From positions 62,001 through 126,000 of the forward strand of contig NZ_JANIBK010000001.1 in the NCBI RefSeq assembly GCF_024505165.1: a stretch of DNA of 64,000 nucleotides, in the 5' to 3' direction. The position numbers were made by a program, and so were the translations under genes. The stretch comes from Methylomonas rivi. GTDB lineage: Bacteria; Pseudomonadota; Gammaproteobacteria; Methylococcales; Methylomonadaceae. Below the pieces are notes generated by a model. The model was not told where the DNA came from and ran no database searches. It saw nothing but the letters and a program-made list of their open reading frames with translations. Each line of letters opens with the position of its first letter. Position 1 is the stretch's first letter. Below are positions 18,687 to 28,234 of this stretch, piece by piece.

Positions 18687-19440
18687 TACCACACCCTAAT
18701 TTATCAACTTCAGTTTTAAATTCGCTCAGCAAAGCGTGTTGCTCCGCGGTTAATTGTATTTTTTTCAGCAAATCCGGTCGCCTCAACCAAGTTCGCCCCA
18801 GGGATTGCTTCATTCGCCAGCGCTTGATTGCCGCATGATTACCCCCCACCAGTACGCCGGGCACGTTCCCCAGATCGCTTTGCTCCGGCCGGGTATAGTG
18901 CGGACAGTCCAACAATCCGTCGTAGTGCGAGTCCTGTTTCGCGGACTCTTCATCGCCTAACACGCCGGGAATCAAACGGGTCACCGAGTCTATAACGACA
19001 AGCGCCGCCAGTTCGCCGCCGCTAATCACATAATCTCCCAAAGACCACTCTTCATCGCATACATTTTCGATAAAGCGCTCGTCCATACCCTCGTAACGGC
19101 CGGCAATCAGAATCAATTGTTCCGATGTACTGACTTCCTGCAACAATTGCTGAGAAATTAATTTGCCTTGCGGACTTAAACAAATAACCCGCCGACGGGC
19201 GAAATGGGTATGCCGCTTAGCTGCATTGACCGCATCCAGTAACGGCTGGTATTTCATTACCATCCCCGGACCGCCGCCGTAAGGCCGGTCATCTACTGTT
19301 TTATGCCTATCATGGGTAAAATCGCGAGGATTCCAAACCGCCAGATCGACCAGACCATTTTCAATCGCCTTACCGGTAACGCCGTAACTAGCGGCATCCA
19401 TTACCATATCAGGAAACAGGCTAACGATGTCAAAACGCAT
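18679..19440 (-). CDS. trmD: tRNA (guanine-N1)-methyltransferase TrmD
   Basis: Methylates G37 of tRNAs to m1G, which prevents frameshifting. The 253-aa protein has the SPOUT trefoil-knot motifs '[15 protein letters not shown]' and '[20 protein letters not shown]', and the C-terminal '[11 protein letters not shown]' and '[17 protein letters not shown]'. It is in the canonical rpsP-rimM-trmD-rplS order, 6 bp after rimM. Confidence 0.98.
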   Translation of the reverse strand: MRFDIVSLFPDMVMDAASYGVTGKAIENGLVDLAVWNPRDFTHDRHKTVDDRPYGGGPGMVMKYQPLLDAVNAAKRHTHFARRRVICLSPQGKLISQQLLQEVSTSEQLILIAGRYEGMDERFIENVCDEEWSLGDYVISGGELAALVVIDSVTRLIPGVLGDEESAKQDSHYDGLLDCPHYTRPEQSDLGNVPGVLVGGNHAAIKRWRMKQSLGRTWLRRPDLLKKIQLTAEQHALLSEFKTEVDKLGCGNE

Positions 19441-19446
19441 TGGGTA

Positions 19447-19956
19447 TTAAAAATCCGGTTCCCAATCAACAACCATCAAGCCCGCATCCAGATCGATATT
19501 CAATACGGTATGCTGCTGCAAAAACGGAATTAACCGCTCGCTTTCGCCGTCCACAACCACCAAAACATCGTTGGCGCCGGTTTCCAGCAGATGATCGACA
19601 ACGCCAAGCGGTATGCCTTCTTGCGTTTCGACTCTTAGCCCTACCAAGTCCGCCCAGTAGTATTCGCCGGGCTTCGGTTTTGGCAACTGTTGCTTGCGGA
19701 TTAAAATCTTCCAGCCCATCAGTGCCAGCGCGGCATCACGATCCGCAATGCCTTCCAACTCTGCCACAACAGTATTGCCCTGACGTTGACCGCCAGTGAC
19801 CTTGACTTCCCTGGTTTGATTGTTTTTCTGCAATATCCAAGGCGAATATCGCAAAATGTTCTCGCGCGGTTCGGTAAACGAAAATACTTTCACCAGCCCC
19901 TTTACACCAAAAACGCCGGAAACTTCCCCAGCGTTCAGAAAATCACTGCTTGGCAA
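19447..19956 (-). CDS. rimM: 16S rRNA processing factor RimM
   Basis: A 169-aa ribosome maturation factor that helps assemble the 30S head with S19. It has the N-terminal 'AGEVSGVFGVKGLVKVFSFT' beta-barrel and the C-terminal PRC-barrel ('YYWADLVGLRV', 'DVLVVVDGESERLIPFL', ending 'LDAGLMVVDWEPDF'). It lies between rpsP and trmD as in most proteobacteria. Confidence 0.97.
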   Translation of the reverse strand: MPSSDFLNAGEVSGVFGVKGLVKVFSFTEPRENILRYSPWILQKNNQTREVKVTGGQRQGNTVVAELEGIADRDAALALMGWKILIRKQQLPKPKPGEYYWADLVGLRVETQEGIPLGVVDHLLETGANDVLVVVDGESERLIPFLQQHTVLNIDLDAGLMVVDWEPDF

Positions 19957-19961
19957 ATTGC

Positions 19962-20213
19962 TTAAGCGGCCGCTTTGCCGGCGTCTTTGATCAATCTTGC
20001 CACGCGATCAGATGGTTGCGCACCATTGGACTGCCAGTATTGAACGCGCTCGGCATCCAGAACCAATCTCTGCTCGCCGCCGCGCGCCAAGGGATTAAAG
20101 AAACCCAAACGCTCGATATAACGGCCGTCGCGGCTGTTTCTGCTATCAGTAACAACAACGTGATAAAAAGGGCGATTTTTGGCGCCGCCCCTGGACAAAC
20201 GAATGCTTACCAT
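19962..20213 (-). CDS. rpsP: 30S ribosomal protein S16
   Basis: An 83-aa ribosomal protein, first gene of the operon. Sequence '[20 protein letters not shown]', '[13 protein letters not shown]' and '[16 protein letters not shown]' is typical S16. A candidate -10 (tagaat on the minus strand, 20253-20258) lies 40 bp upstream, with no clear -35. Confidence 0.98.
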   Translation of the reverse strand: MVSIRLSRGGAKNRPFYHVVVTDSRNSRDGRYIERLGFFNPLARGGEQRLVLDAERVQYWQSNGAQPSDRVARLIKDAGKAAA

Positions 20214-20296
20214 TTGAATACCTTGAACATTGAATCAAAATTTAATTGAACTATTCTACGCGATTTTCGATAGAAAGAAAGCACAAATTACAAAAC

Positions 20297-21652
20297 TCAC
20301 ATTCTCATACCGCGCATATTGCTCTTTAAGCCGCGCACCATGTTGGCGATATTGCCTTTGCTGAACTTCTTCATCATCTTTTCCATCATTTTGTGCTGTT
20401 TCAAAATGCGATTGACATCGTGCAGATCTTGACCGCAACCGTTGGCGATACGCTGCTTGCGACTGCCTTTAATCAAGTCGGGAAATTTTCGTTCCTGCGG
20501 CGTCATCGAGTTGATGACCGCGATTTGCCGGGCCAGATCCTTGTCGTTCACCTTGTCTTTAACTTCTTTCGGCACGCTTCCCATGCCCGGTAACTTATCC
20601 AGCATGGCGCTAACCCCGCCCATGTTTTGCATTTGCTGCAACTGCTCTTTCAAGTCGTTAAGGTCAAAACTTTTGCCTTTTTGGATTTTCTTGGCCAGTT
20701 GCTCGGCTTTTTTCTTGTCTACCTTCTCTTCGATATCCTCGATCAGCGACAACACATCGCCCATCCCCAGAATGCGCGATGCCAAGCGATCGGGATAAAA
20801 CGGCTCCAAGGCGTCGGTTTTTTCGCCCACCCCGATAAATTTGATCGGCTTGCCGGTAATGTGCCGAATCGACAAAGCCGCCCCACCTCTGGCATCGCCA
20901 TCGGCCTTGGTTAAAATCACCCCGGTCAGCGGCAAGGCGTCATGAAAAGCTTTCGCGGTATTGGCGGCATCCTGGCCTGTCATGCTATCGACCACAAACA
21001 AGGTCTCGATCGGCTTAATCGCGGCGTGCAGAGCCTTGATTTCAGACATCATTTCCTCATCGACATGCAGCCGGCCCGCCGTGTCGACGATCAACACGTC
21101 GATAAATTGACGCTTGGCGGCATCCACGGCACGATTAACAATATCGACAGGATTTTCCGACGCCTCACTTTCAAAGAAGCGCAGACCAACATCGTCCGCC
21201 AATGTTTGCAATTGTTTGATAGCTGCGGGGCGATAGACGTCGACGCTGACCACGCCGACTTTTTTCTTTTTCTTTTCTTTTAAGTGGCGACCCAGCTTTG
21301 CCACCGTGGTTGTTTTACCGGCACCTTGAAGACCGGCCATCAACACAATCGCCGGAGGCTGGGTACGCAAATTCAATTCTTCATTTGCAGACCCCATGAC
21401 TTTTACAAGCTCGGCCTGCACCACCTTAATCATCGCCTGCCCGGGCGACAGACTGGATTGCACTTCCTGCCCCAAGGCACGCTCGGTAACCTGTTGAATA
21501 AAGTCAGTCACCACCGGCAACGCCACATCGGCTTCCAGCAACGCCATGCGCACATCGCGCATCGCATCTTGAATGTTTGCCTCGGTCAGACGGCCTTGGC
21601 CTTTAAGTTTTTTGAGAGTACCGCTTAGGCGGTCGGTTAAATTATCAAACAT
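20297..21652 (-). CDS. ffh: Signal recognition particle protein Ffh
   Basis: The 451-aa SRP54 GTPase that delivers ribosomes making inner-membrane proteins to FtsY. The NG domain has 'GLQGAGKTTTVAKLG', 'DTAGRLHVDEEMM' and 'TKADGDARGGAALS'; the Met-rich M domain ('MMEKMMKKFSKGNIANMVRGLKSNMRGMRM') closes it and binds 4.5S RNA. Complete and of normal length. It is divergent from ypjD. Confidence 0.98.
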   Translation of the reverse strand: MFDNLTDRLSGTLKKLKGQGRLTEANIQDAMRDVRMALLEADVALPVVTDFIQQVTERALGQEVQSSLSPGQAMIKVVQAELVKVMGSANEELNLRTQPPAIVLMAGLQGAGKTTTVAKLGRHLKEKKKKKVGVVSVDVYRPAAIKQLQTLADDVGLRFFESEASENPVDIVNRAVDAAKRQFIDVLIVDTAGRLHVDEEMMSEIKALHAAIKPIETLFVVDSMTGQDAANTAKAFHDALPLTGVILTKADGDARGGAALSIRHITGKPIKFIGVGEKTDALEPFYPDRLASRILGMGDVLSLIEDIEEKVDKKKAEQLAKKIQKGKSFDLNDLKEQLQQMQNMGGVSAMLDKLPGMGSVPKEVKDKVNDKDLARQIAVINSMTPQERKFPDLIKGSRKQRIANGCGQDLHDVNRILKQHKMMEKMMKKFSKGNIANMVRGLKSNMRGMRM

Positions 21653-21781
21653 ATCTGCGTCTTTGATTTTCTATGATTGAGGCTGACACGCACTAACATG
21701 AAACAGGTTAGAACAATCCGGTCGCATAGTTTAACATAAGCCTTTCGCAACGCCTTTTTGATTATTTCCAATATTTCAGCC

Positions 21782-22582
21782 ATGAATAGCTTTCTTGTCG
21801 GCATCATTTCGGTTTTAAGCTACACCGCAGCCTCGATACTGATTTTCAAAGAATTAATCGCTCGTAGCGAACGGCACCGTAATTCCATCGGACTGGCATG
21901 GCTGGGCGCAACCCTGCACGGAATCTATATCATATTGATTTTTCAGGAATTTAATAGCTTTAACTTCAGCTTTTTCAATGCCGCGACACTGGTGGCGCTG
22001 TTTATCGTCCTATTGCTATTGATTGCCGCACTGGATAAACCGGTTGAAAACCTAGGCATTGCCATTTTGCCATTGGCCGCAGCCCTGCTAGGCCTGGACA
22101 TGATTTTTCCGGAAAAAAGCCATCCAATCTCTACGCAAAATTGGGAGATGACTATTCATATCCTGTCATCGATCACCGCGTTTAGCCTACTCAATATAGC
22201 CGCGTTGCAAGCCATACTTTTAGCTATCCAAGATCAACAACTCAGAAGCCATAACCCCAAACGCCTGATTGCAGCTCTACCCCCCTTACAAGCAATGGAA
22301 ACGTTATTGTTTCAAATGATAGGCACGGGGCTGTTTTTTTTAACGGTTTCTTTATTCAGCGGCTTTCTCTTCATAGAAGACTTATTTGCTCAGCATCTTG
22401 TACATAAAACCGTGCTATCAATTATTGCCTGGATTATATTTTCCAGCCTCTTGCTTGGCAGAATGCGCTATGGATGGCGAGGAAACACGGCCATCCAATG
22501 GACATTAGTCGGATTTATATTGTTGTTGCTGGCTTATTTCGGCAGCAAACTGGTATTGGAACTTATTCTAAAACGGGTCTAA
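21782..22582 (+). CDS. ypjD: YpjD-like inner-membrane protein (cytochrome c assembly family)
   Basis: A polytopic membrane protein of about 266 aa with eight hydrophobic segments, of the CcsA/HemX-like family, regularly encoded divergently from ffh. The family's conserved pattern 'WEMTIHILSSITAFSLLNIAALQAILL' and the late 'HKTVLSIIAWIIFSSLLLGR' with a conserved His are present. YpjD has been linked to haem or cytochrome handling, but its role is not settled. The ATG at 21782 is chosen over a TTG at 21758. Confidence 0.85.
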   Translation: MNSFLVGIISVLSYTAASILIFKELIARSERHRNSIGLAWLGATLHGIYIILIFQEFNSFNFSFFNAATLVALFIVLLLLIAALDKPVENLGIAILPLAAALLGLDMIFPEKSHPISTQNWEMTIHILSSITAFSLLNIAALQAILLAIQDQQLRSHNPKRLIAALPPLQAMETLLFQMIGTGLFFLTVSLFSGFLFIEDLFAQHLVHKTVLSIIAWIIFSSLLLGRMRYGWRGNTAIQWTLVGFILLLLAYFGSKLVLELILKRV

Positions 22583-22587
22583 CCCAA

Positions 22588-22788
22588 TTAGGCATGAACA
22601 TCGATTTTACCCGAGCCGGCTACATTACCGGCCGTTTCTATCAGCTTTAATGCCGCCTCGCCTTGCATTTTTTCCACATCCCGAGCCTTTGCCGCCAAAG
22701 TTACTTCCAGACTTTGTTTTGCCGAAACCTCTTTCAGCAACGCCGCCATTAATCCCGGCGCATTACCGCCGGATATCGAACCAACCAC
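22588..22788 (-). CDS. YjfB-like putative motility protein
   Basis: A 66-aa protein resembling the YjfB putative motility family: short, hydrophilic, with 'SAKQSLEVTLAAKARDVEKMQGEAALKLIETA' in the middle. The start is a GTG preceded by a strong ribosome site (gggaggtgg). It follows the Maf glycosyltransferase and flagellin on the same strand, which fits a flagellum-related job; the molecular role is unknown. It ends 5 bp from the convergent ypjD stop. Confidence 0.7.
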   Translation of the reverse strand: MVGSISGGNAPGLMAALLKEVSAKQSLEVTLAAKARDVEKMQGEAALKLIETAGNVAGSGKIDVHA

Positions 22789-22844
22789 GACCCACCTCCC
22801 GATCCCAAAATAGTCATATCAATTCGGCACTTCTCGGACAAGCT

Positions 22845-25358
22845 TTAATTGATTGCTCTACCGGTCAACATTTGCCGCTTGATATCGATTGCTGCCTGAT
22901 GATCCGGTTTTTGAGACAAAATGAAGTCCAACATCATTTCGGCCCCGTCATAACTTTTACATTCGATATACAACATTGCCAGCTTGATTTGCGCCAGCGT
23001 ATCCGAAGGAAATTGACTCACGTAAGCGCTATAAGCGTCGATTGCATCCAGCATATCGCCTTGCAATCTTTGTATTTCGGCGTAAAAAGGCAAAAAAACC
23101 GGGTTCAATTTGGAAAGGCAATCCAAAGCCAAATACACATTATGGATATCATTGTGCTCGATGCCTATCCTGGCAATGCGTATCAAAGCATCCTCAAGCA
23201 AAATATCTCCATCCTCAATAATTTTTTGATAGCTATTTAAGGCAAGTTCCGTATCGCCCGCCAACTCAGCCAAATACCCTTTAATCAAATACCGATAAGG
23301 TTCCGCGGCTTGTTGCTGTTCATGCTTATCCAAGCTCAGCAGTAAATCCTGCAATTCTTCTAATTTGTTATGCTTGAACAGAAGGCCTGCCCGCTGCCTT
23401 ACAATAGTTAATTTACTCCGCGCCTTTATCCTTGCAAAATGCCGGGTATCTTTTTGGTTAAGAACTTCCTCGAATTCACGCTCAAATTCGCTGAATAAGG
23501 CCGACGTATCAGCGGAAATCGCCACATTCGGGTGCTTAATCCTCCACGCCTTCGCCCGGCCAAAACTTTTATCTTTTCGCCATTGTTCGAACAATAAATC
23601 AAAATCGGGATCGGCTTCATTTTCTTGCTGCCGAACAAGCACCCTTTGTATGGCATCCGCGATCAGCCGAGATAACTTCTTAGTCCCTTCATAATAGGCG
23701 TCGTAGTATATATTACCGAGTTGCCTGGCTTCCTCAAAAGTCCAATCTTCATCGTTAAAAGGCCTAACCACCTGTATAAACTGCCTAATACCGAATCGTT
23801 TCACCAATTTGGCGAAATGACGGTGCTGACGTTTGAATTTCTTTTCTATCTGATCCAGCTTTCTTTTATCTTTATAGTTTTCGAGCAGCCCGGAAGCATT
23901 GTACATAGTGTCGTTAATATGCCGGGCTTTCTCGGCCAATCGCTTGATCGCTTGAACCTGAAACTCGGCTCTTTTCAATTCCACCAATACATCCGTTAAA
24001 TAATCATCTCCCGAAGCGTAAGAAGATACTTTTGCATCAACTACCGACTTGGCATTAATGGAAGTTTCATCGAGTTTTATCTCCGAGAGCGGGATATATT
24101 CAACCCCCTCAATCCTGGCCGCCCCTAACGAGCCGTTAATAACCCGCCCTCCCGAACGGACTATTCTTCTGGCCTGCAAACTCAGCGTTTTGATCGCCTG
24201 GGCATAATCGTTACCGGTCGGCGCCAAAAATCCGCCATTGGTTTCCACTTGCAAGGAGGTAAGATTGAGTTTGGGGCCTGCCAACTGTTCATTACTGCCT
24301 TTGGCATGAGTAAAGCCGTCTCTAGTGAAACACAAGTCCACCCCTGCCAGAATTACGCGCTTGAAGCCTAAATCGTAGGCCACATTAAGCGCCGCATTGG
24401 TTACGGTAGGTCCGGCGCCACTCAAATTGGCCACATTCAACGGCGATTCCCAGGGTACGCGCGATCCAAGATACAGCATCAACCCTTGCCATTGATTCAG
24501 TAGTTTTGATGAGGCATGATAAGAACAAATAAAAACCGTCCGCGCCCCGAACCGAAACATTTCTTTACTGATGTCGAAACTAATCTCTTGCGGATCCACG
24601 GAAAAAACGAAATCCGGCTCAATACCCGCCGCCAATAATTGCCGAGATATTCTGGATACCGCAAAAACCACAAATTGTTCCCGGTGCAACCTAACCCAAG
24701 GCAACGCCTCATCTAATGACGGCCCCCCCGCCAAAATCACGACCGTTTGTCCGCCAAAGGCATGCTGGAGTAGCTTGGCCGGCAGCCTATTATCGGCAAC
24801 ATTTTTAATTTGCCGGTCAATAAATGCTTCCTGCCCAATCGCTGTATTATTTTCCCAATTCAATTGCGCCAAAGTTTCAACAATATTCCAGCTCAACTCC
24901 GCATATTCGTTTATGAAATCATCTTGAGCACAGAACGCATTAAAAGATCGCACGGCATTAATATAGAAGTAATCGGCTATTTTAAAGTTACGAATAGCCG
25001 AAGACCAATCTTGCCAGCTAATACACAATATGCGTTCATTTTGCTCTGCATGCGCAAGTAGGCCTTGTTCCCTTAGCACCGTCAAAACCGATTCCGGCTC
25101 GATAAATATATACCGAGAACCTTTTGGAATCGTTTTATTCCGCAAATATTTCGGCAACAACCCCGAGTCTGTCCCGACAATTACATATAAGGTATTTTCA
25201 TTAAACAAAACCTCGTCAAACTTTGCTTCAAATAAAGTTTTCGCGCTAACCTTATCGAAACTATGGCGATTTAAGTTAAATAAAAACTTATCGCCAAATG
25301 AGTTAACTGCTAATGGCCCAAGAATATGAGAACTTACCAAATCATTATTATCGTTCAT
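22845..25358 (-). CDS. Maf-type flagellin glycosyltransferase (DUF115)
   Basis: An 837-aa motility-associated factor. The central MAF/DUF115 domain is marked by 'VVILAGGPSLDEALPWV' (about residue 210), 'VFAVSRISRQLLAAGIEPDFVFSVDPQ' and 'GAGPTVTNAALNVAYDLGFKRVILAGVDL'. The C-terminal 200 residues form helical TPR-like repeats. Maf proteins are cytoplasmic and transfer nonulosonic acids such as pseudaminic acid from CMP to Ser/Thr of flagellin before export. It follows flagellin 1 by 21 bp, and the CMP-nonulosonate pathway lies at 44-53 kb. The sugar actually used is inferred from that operon. Confidence 0.88.
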   Translation of the reverse strand: MNDNNDLVSSHILGPLAVNSFGDKFLFNLNRHSFDKVSAKTLFEAKFDEVLFNENTLYVIVGTDSGLLPKYLRNKTIPKGSRYIFIEPESVLTVLREQGLLAHAEQNERILCISWQDWSSAIRNFKIADYFYINAVRSFNAFCAQDDFINEYAELSWNIVETLAQLNWENNTAIGQEAFIDRQIKNVADNRLPAKLLQHAFGGQTVVILAGGPSLDEALPWVRLHREQFVVFAVSRISRQLLAAGIEPDFVFSVDPQEISFDISKEMFRFGARTVFICSYHASSKLLNQWQGLMLYLGSRVPWESPLNVANLSGAGPTVTNAALNVAYDLGFKRVILAGVDLCFTRDGFTHAKGSNEQLAGPKLNLTSLQVETNGGFLAPTGNDYAQAIKTLSLQARRIVRSGGRVINGSLGAARIEGVEYIPLSEIKLDETSINAKSVVDAKVSSYASGDDYLTDVLVELKRAEFQVQAIKRLAEKARHINDTMYNASGLLENYKDKRKLDQIEKKFKRQHRHFAKLVKRFGIRQFIQVVRPFNDEDWTFEEARQLGNIYYDAYYEGTKKLSRLIADAIQRVLVRQQENEADPDFDLLFEQWRKDKSFGRAKAWRIKHPNVAISADTSALFSEFEREFEEVLNQKDTRHFARIKARSKLTIVRQRAGLLFKHNKLEELQDLLLSLDKHEQQQAAEPYRYLIKGYLAELAGDTELALNSYQKIIEDGDILLEDALIRIARIGIEHNDIHNVYLALDCLSKLNPVFLPFYAEIQRLQGDMLDAIDAYSAYVSQFPSDTLAQIKLAMLYIECKSYDGAEMMLDFILSQKPDHQAAIDIKRQMLTGRAIN

Positions 25359-25379
25359 GTCCCGATTTTTAATACCAAA

Positions 25380-26234
25380 TTATTGCAATAACCGCAAAAC
25401 GCCTTGAGTAGATTGGTTTGCTTGCGCCAACATCGCAGTACCCGCTTGTTGGAGAATTTGCGCCCTACTTAACTGGGCCGTTTCCGTGGCAAAGTCGGCA
25501 TCCATAATCCTTGAGCGCGCGGCGCTTTGATTTTCAATAGACGACTGCAAATTGGAAATTGTCGTGGTAAAACGGTTTTGAATAGCGCCCAGGGTAGCAC
25601 GAAAATTATCAATTTTCTCAATAGCCTTATCAATATGCGTAATGGCTGACATTACATTAGAGAAGGTTGCATTACTACCTATGGAAGCCAAACTCCCGAA
25701 CAATTGATTTACGCCAGACATATTTTCAAGATTGGAAATAGTGATGCTGATCTGATTATTGGCACTGGTATTCGGCCCCACCTGAAATATCGCATTTGAT
25801 AACGAGCCATTCAGAATTTTCTTGCCGTTAAACTCAGTATTTTCAATAATTCGATGAATCTCGTTACCGAGCTGCCTAAATTCGGTCTGCAATTTTTCCC
25901 GGTCCGCCGAACTGACGGAACCAAAGTTTGCCGCCTGAATGGCCAGGTCCCGCATCCGTTGTAAAGTTTCGGTGATGTTACCCATCCCCGCCTCGGCTGT
26001 CTGAGCCATGGAAATTCCGTCGTTGGCATTTCTCATTGCCACGGTCATACCCCGAATTTGAGAAGTCATCCGGTCGGCAATGGCCAATCCAGCCGCATCA
26101 TCCTTAGCGCTATTGACACGCAAACCCGAAGAAAGCCTCTCCATGGCGCTGCTCAGCGATTCATTTGTTCTGCTTAGCATTCGTTGGCTATTCAACGATG
26201 CAATATTGGTATTTATGACCATTGAAGATGGCAT
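25380..26234 (-). CDS. fliC: Flagellin 1
   Basis: A 284-aa flagellin with complete D0/D1 ends: 'VINTNIASLNSQRMLSRTNESLSSAMERLSSGLRVNSAKDDAAGLAIADRMTS'-type N-terminus (each part matching FliC) and 'LSRAQILQQAGTAMLAQANQSTQGVLRLLQ'-type C-terminus. The variable middle is short (about residues 165-205), so surface D2/D3 domains are essentially lacking. Ser/Thr/Asn-rich stretches there are possible glycosylation sites. Ribosome site 'gggaga'. It is followed by maf and yjfB-like genes. Unlike flagellin 2, no sigma-28 promoter was found upstream. Confidence 0.97.
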   Translation of the reverse strand: MPSSMVINTNIASLNSQRMLSRTNESLSSAMERLSSGLRVNSAKDDAAGLAIADRMTSQIRGMTVAMRNANDGISMAQTAEAGMGNITETLQRMRDLAIQAANFGSVSSADREKLQTEFRQLGNEIHRIIENTEFNGKKILNGSLSNAIFQVGPNTSANNQISITISNLENMSGVNQLFGSLASIGSNATFSNVMSAITHIDKAIEKIDNFRATLGAIQNRFTTTISNLQSSIENQSAARSRIMDADFATETAQLSRAQILQQAGTAMLAQANQSTQGVLRLLQ

Positions 26235-26627
26235 GACGGTTCTCCCGAAAAATGATAAATAAACTAGGCTTTATTGCCGCCGCCTATTACCAAACACTTT
26301 TCATGCCAAACAAAATTTTATTTTTAATTCAATTATTTATAAACAAAAATACGACCTCGCCAATATTTTGACAGCCCCCATCCGGATGCAAGCGCATAAA
26401 CACCAGCCTAGTACCGGCAGAAATTTGCCGATGCAACCGCTTGCCGGAGTAATGTTTGTATTGCCGTGCGTAATTCGATTCTATTCGATGCCGCGACCAA
26501 GCAAGCCTGATCAATCTTAGAGTAGAGAGTCTGGATACATCCGCATTTGCGCGGAGAAAAAATGAGGGGGCGCTGGAGAACTTCGGCAAAAACGAAAAAA
26601 CCATCCTCGATCCAGCGTTATTAAATT
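26235..26627. other. Intergenic region between cheB and flagellin 1
   Basis: 393 bp with no gene I can support. The 100 bp ahead of flagellin 1 are AT-rich on the minus strand. They contain a sigma-54-like tGGcatgaaaagtGT (about 26295-26309) with correct spacing but GT instead of GC at -12. A 91-aa frame at 26329-26604 has no recognisable features and atypical composition. Confidence 0.5.
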
Positions 26628-27704
26628 TTATTTACCGTAACGTTCAATACAGCCGGCAATGGCCTGCAAAGGCAGTTCCTGTTGCACCGCGCCAAGTTTA
26701 ACAGCCTCTTTAGGCATGCCGTACACCACACAACTCTGCTCATCCTGGGCAACGGTTTGCGCGCCTGCGTTAAATAACTCCCTCAATCCCCGCGCACCGT
26801 CATCGCCCATGCCCGTCATGATAATGCCCAAGGCATTTTTGCCTGCCCATTTAGCAACCGACCGGAACAATACGTCCACGGACGGACGGTGCCGGTTTAC
26901 CAATGGCCCATCCTGCACATCAACGACATACTGGGCGCCGCTACGTCTGATCGACATATGCTTACCGCCCGGGGCGATTAAAGCCCGGCCGGGAATCACC
27001 CGGTCGCCGCTAGCCGCTTCTTTAACCTCGATCTCGCTTAGACTGTTCAAGCGCGCGGAAAAGGCCGCGGTAAACTTTTCCGGCATGTGCTGTACGATGA
27101 CGATACCCGGACAAACGCGCGAAAGCCGGGTTAAAACCATTTCCAACGCTTGCGTCCCTCCGGTGGATGTGCCTATGGCAACCAGCCTATCGGTAGTTGA
27201 CGCCATAGCCAAGCTGCCGCTCGAAATATCCGCTTGAGGCTTGGAAATCGCTGACGGCCTCGAGTTTGCCATGGTCATGGCTTTCATGCGCCGCATATCG
27301 GTCATCGCGGCCGCTTTTACCGCATGAATAATATCTCCGGAATCGTCCTCCAAAAAGCTTCTCAAACCTGCTTTAGGTTTGGTCACAATGCCCACCGCGC
27401 CAGCGGACAATGCTTGCAATGTGGTTTCCGCCCCTTTTTCGGTGAGCGTGGAACAAATCACAACCGGCGTAGGCCTCACGGACATAATTTTTTTTAGAAA
27501 GGTAATACCATCCATCCGCGGCATTTCCACGTCGAGAACCACCACATCCGGCCAGTCCTGATTCATCTTCGCCATCGCAAAGATCGGATCGGATACGGCG
27601 CCGATCACCTCTATACTGTCGCACTTCTCGAGCATTTGTGTGAGCACCTGCCGGACCACCGCCGAGTCGTCGACAATTAAAGCTCTAATTTTATTGGATT
27701 GCAT
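26628..27704 (-). CDS. cheB: Chemotaxis protein-glutamate methylesterase CheB
   Basis: A 358-aa response regulator that removes methyl groups from (and deamidates) chemoreceptors. The receiver ('[14 protein letters not shown]', phospho-Asp in '[14 protein letters not shown]') is joined by a linker of about 40 residues to the esterase with its triad: Ser in '[10 protein letters not shown]', His in 'VQHMPEKFT' and Asp in '[11 protein letters not shown]'. The start at 'MQSNKIRAL' has 'aggag' 8 bp upstream; longer readings lack one. Last gene of the che operon. Confidence 0.96.
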   Translation of the reverse strand: MQSNKIRALIVDDSAVVRQVLTQMLEKCDSIEVIGAVSDPIFAMAKMNQDWPDVVVLDVEMPRMDGITFLKKIMSVRPTPVVICSTLTEKGAETTLQALSAGAVGIVTKPKAGLRSFLEDDSGDIIHAVKAAAMTDMRRMKAMTMANSRPSAISKPQADISSGSLAMASTTDRLVAIGTSTGGTQALEMVLTRLSRVCPGIVIVQHMPEKFTAAFSARLNSLSEIEVKEAASGDRVIPGRALIAPGGKHMSIRRSGAQYVVDVQDGPLVNRHRPSVDVLFRSVAKWAGKNALGIIMTGMGDDGARGLRELFNAGAQTVAQDEQSCVVYGMPKEAVKLGAVQQELPLQAIAGCIERYGK

Positions 27705-27715
27705 GCATTCAACTC

Positions 27716-28234
27716 CTAGCGTATAGCGACATGCCTCAGCCAAACGTGACCGCTCCACATATCGAAAATCACATTACGATGCCCCGTGCCCCCAAGGTGT
27801 TCCGCCTTTACGGCAAAGCCATGCTGGGTCAGCATATTGCGGCCAGCTCGAATGTTATTTTCCGGTATGCTGATCGTATTCGGCTTTTCCTGGCCGGGAA
27901 ACTGATTGCCACCACCGAACAGTTTGACTTCGTAATCTATTGGCCAGGTTTTTGAGCGCTCCAACTCCAGCATAAATAGCCTAATGGCATCATGCGCATA
28001 ACGGCCATCCAACTCGTGTTTATCGTTGTTCGCCGAGCGCGACGGTAACAAGTAATGACACATGCCGCCGATTTGTAGACGAGGGTGCCAAAGCGTGATG
28101 GCAACGCAAGACCCTAGCAAGGTTCGAACGCGCGTTTCTCTATCGCCAAAATAAAATTCGCCGGGTTGCAGAAAAATATCGATAAAAAAATCGGGTTTGC
28201 GAAAATGATTATTCAGATGGTCAAACATGGTCAT
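27716..28234 (-). CDS. cheD: Chemoreceptor glutamine deamidase CheD
   Basis: A 172-aa CheD that deamidates glutamines of chemoreceptors. It has the active-site cysteine in '[12 protein letters not shown]' and the histidine in '[11 protein letters not shown]', then 'KLFGGGNQF', 'NIRAGRNML' and '[14 protein letters not shown]', all CheD signatures. It overlaps the end of cheR by 14 bp if started at 28234; a second ATG at 28228 is equally possible. Confidence 0.95.
   Translation of the reverse strand: MTMFDHLNNHFRKPDFFIDIFLQPGEFYFGDRETRVRTLLGSCVAITLWHPRLQIGGMCHYLLPSRSANNDKHELDGRYAHDAIRLFMLELERSKTWPIDYEVKLFGGGNQFPGQEKPNTISIPENNIRAGRNMLTQHGFAVKAEHLGGTGHRNVIFDMWSGHVWLRHVAIR

Noticed and set aside
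26293-26309. Sigma-54-like site ahead of flagellin 1
   Set aside because: Spacing is right, but the -12 element is GT instead of the nearly invariant GC.
26329-26604. 91-aa minus-strand frame between flagellin 1 and cheB
   Set aside because: No recognisable pattern, poor start, odd composition; treated as intergenic.
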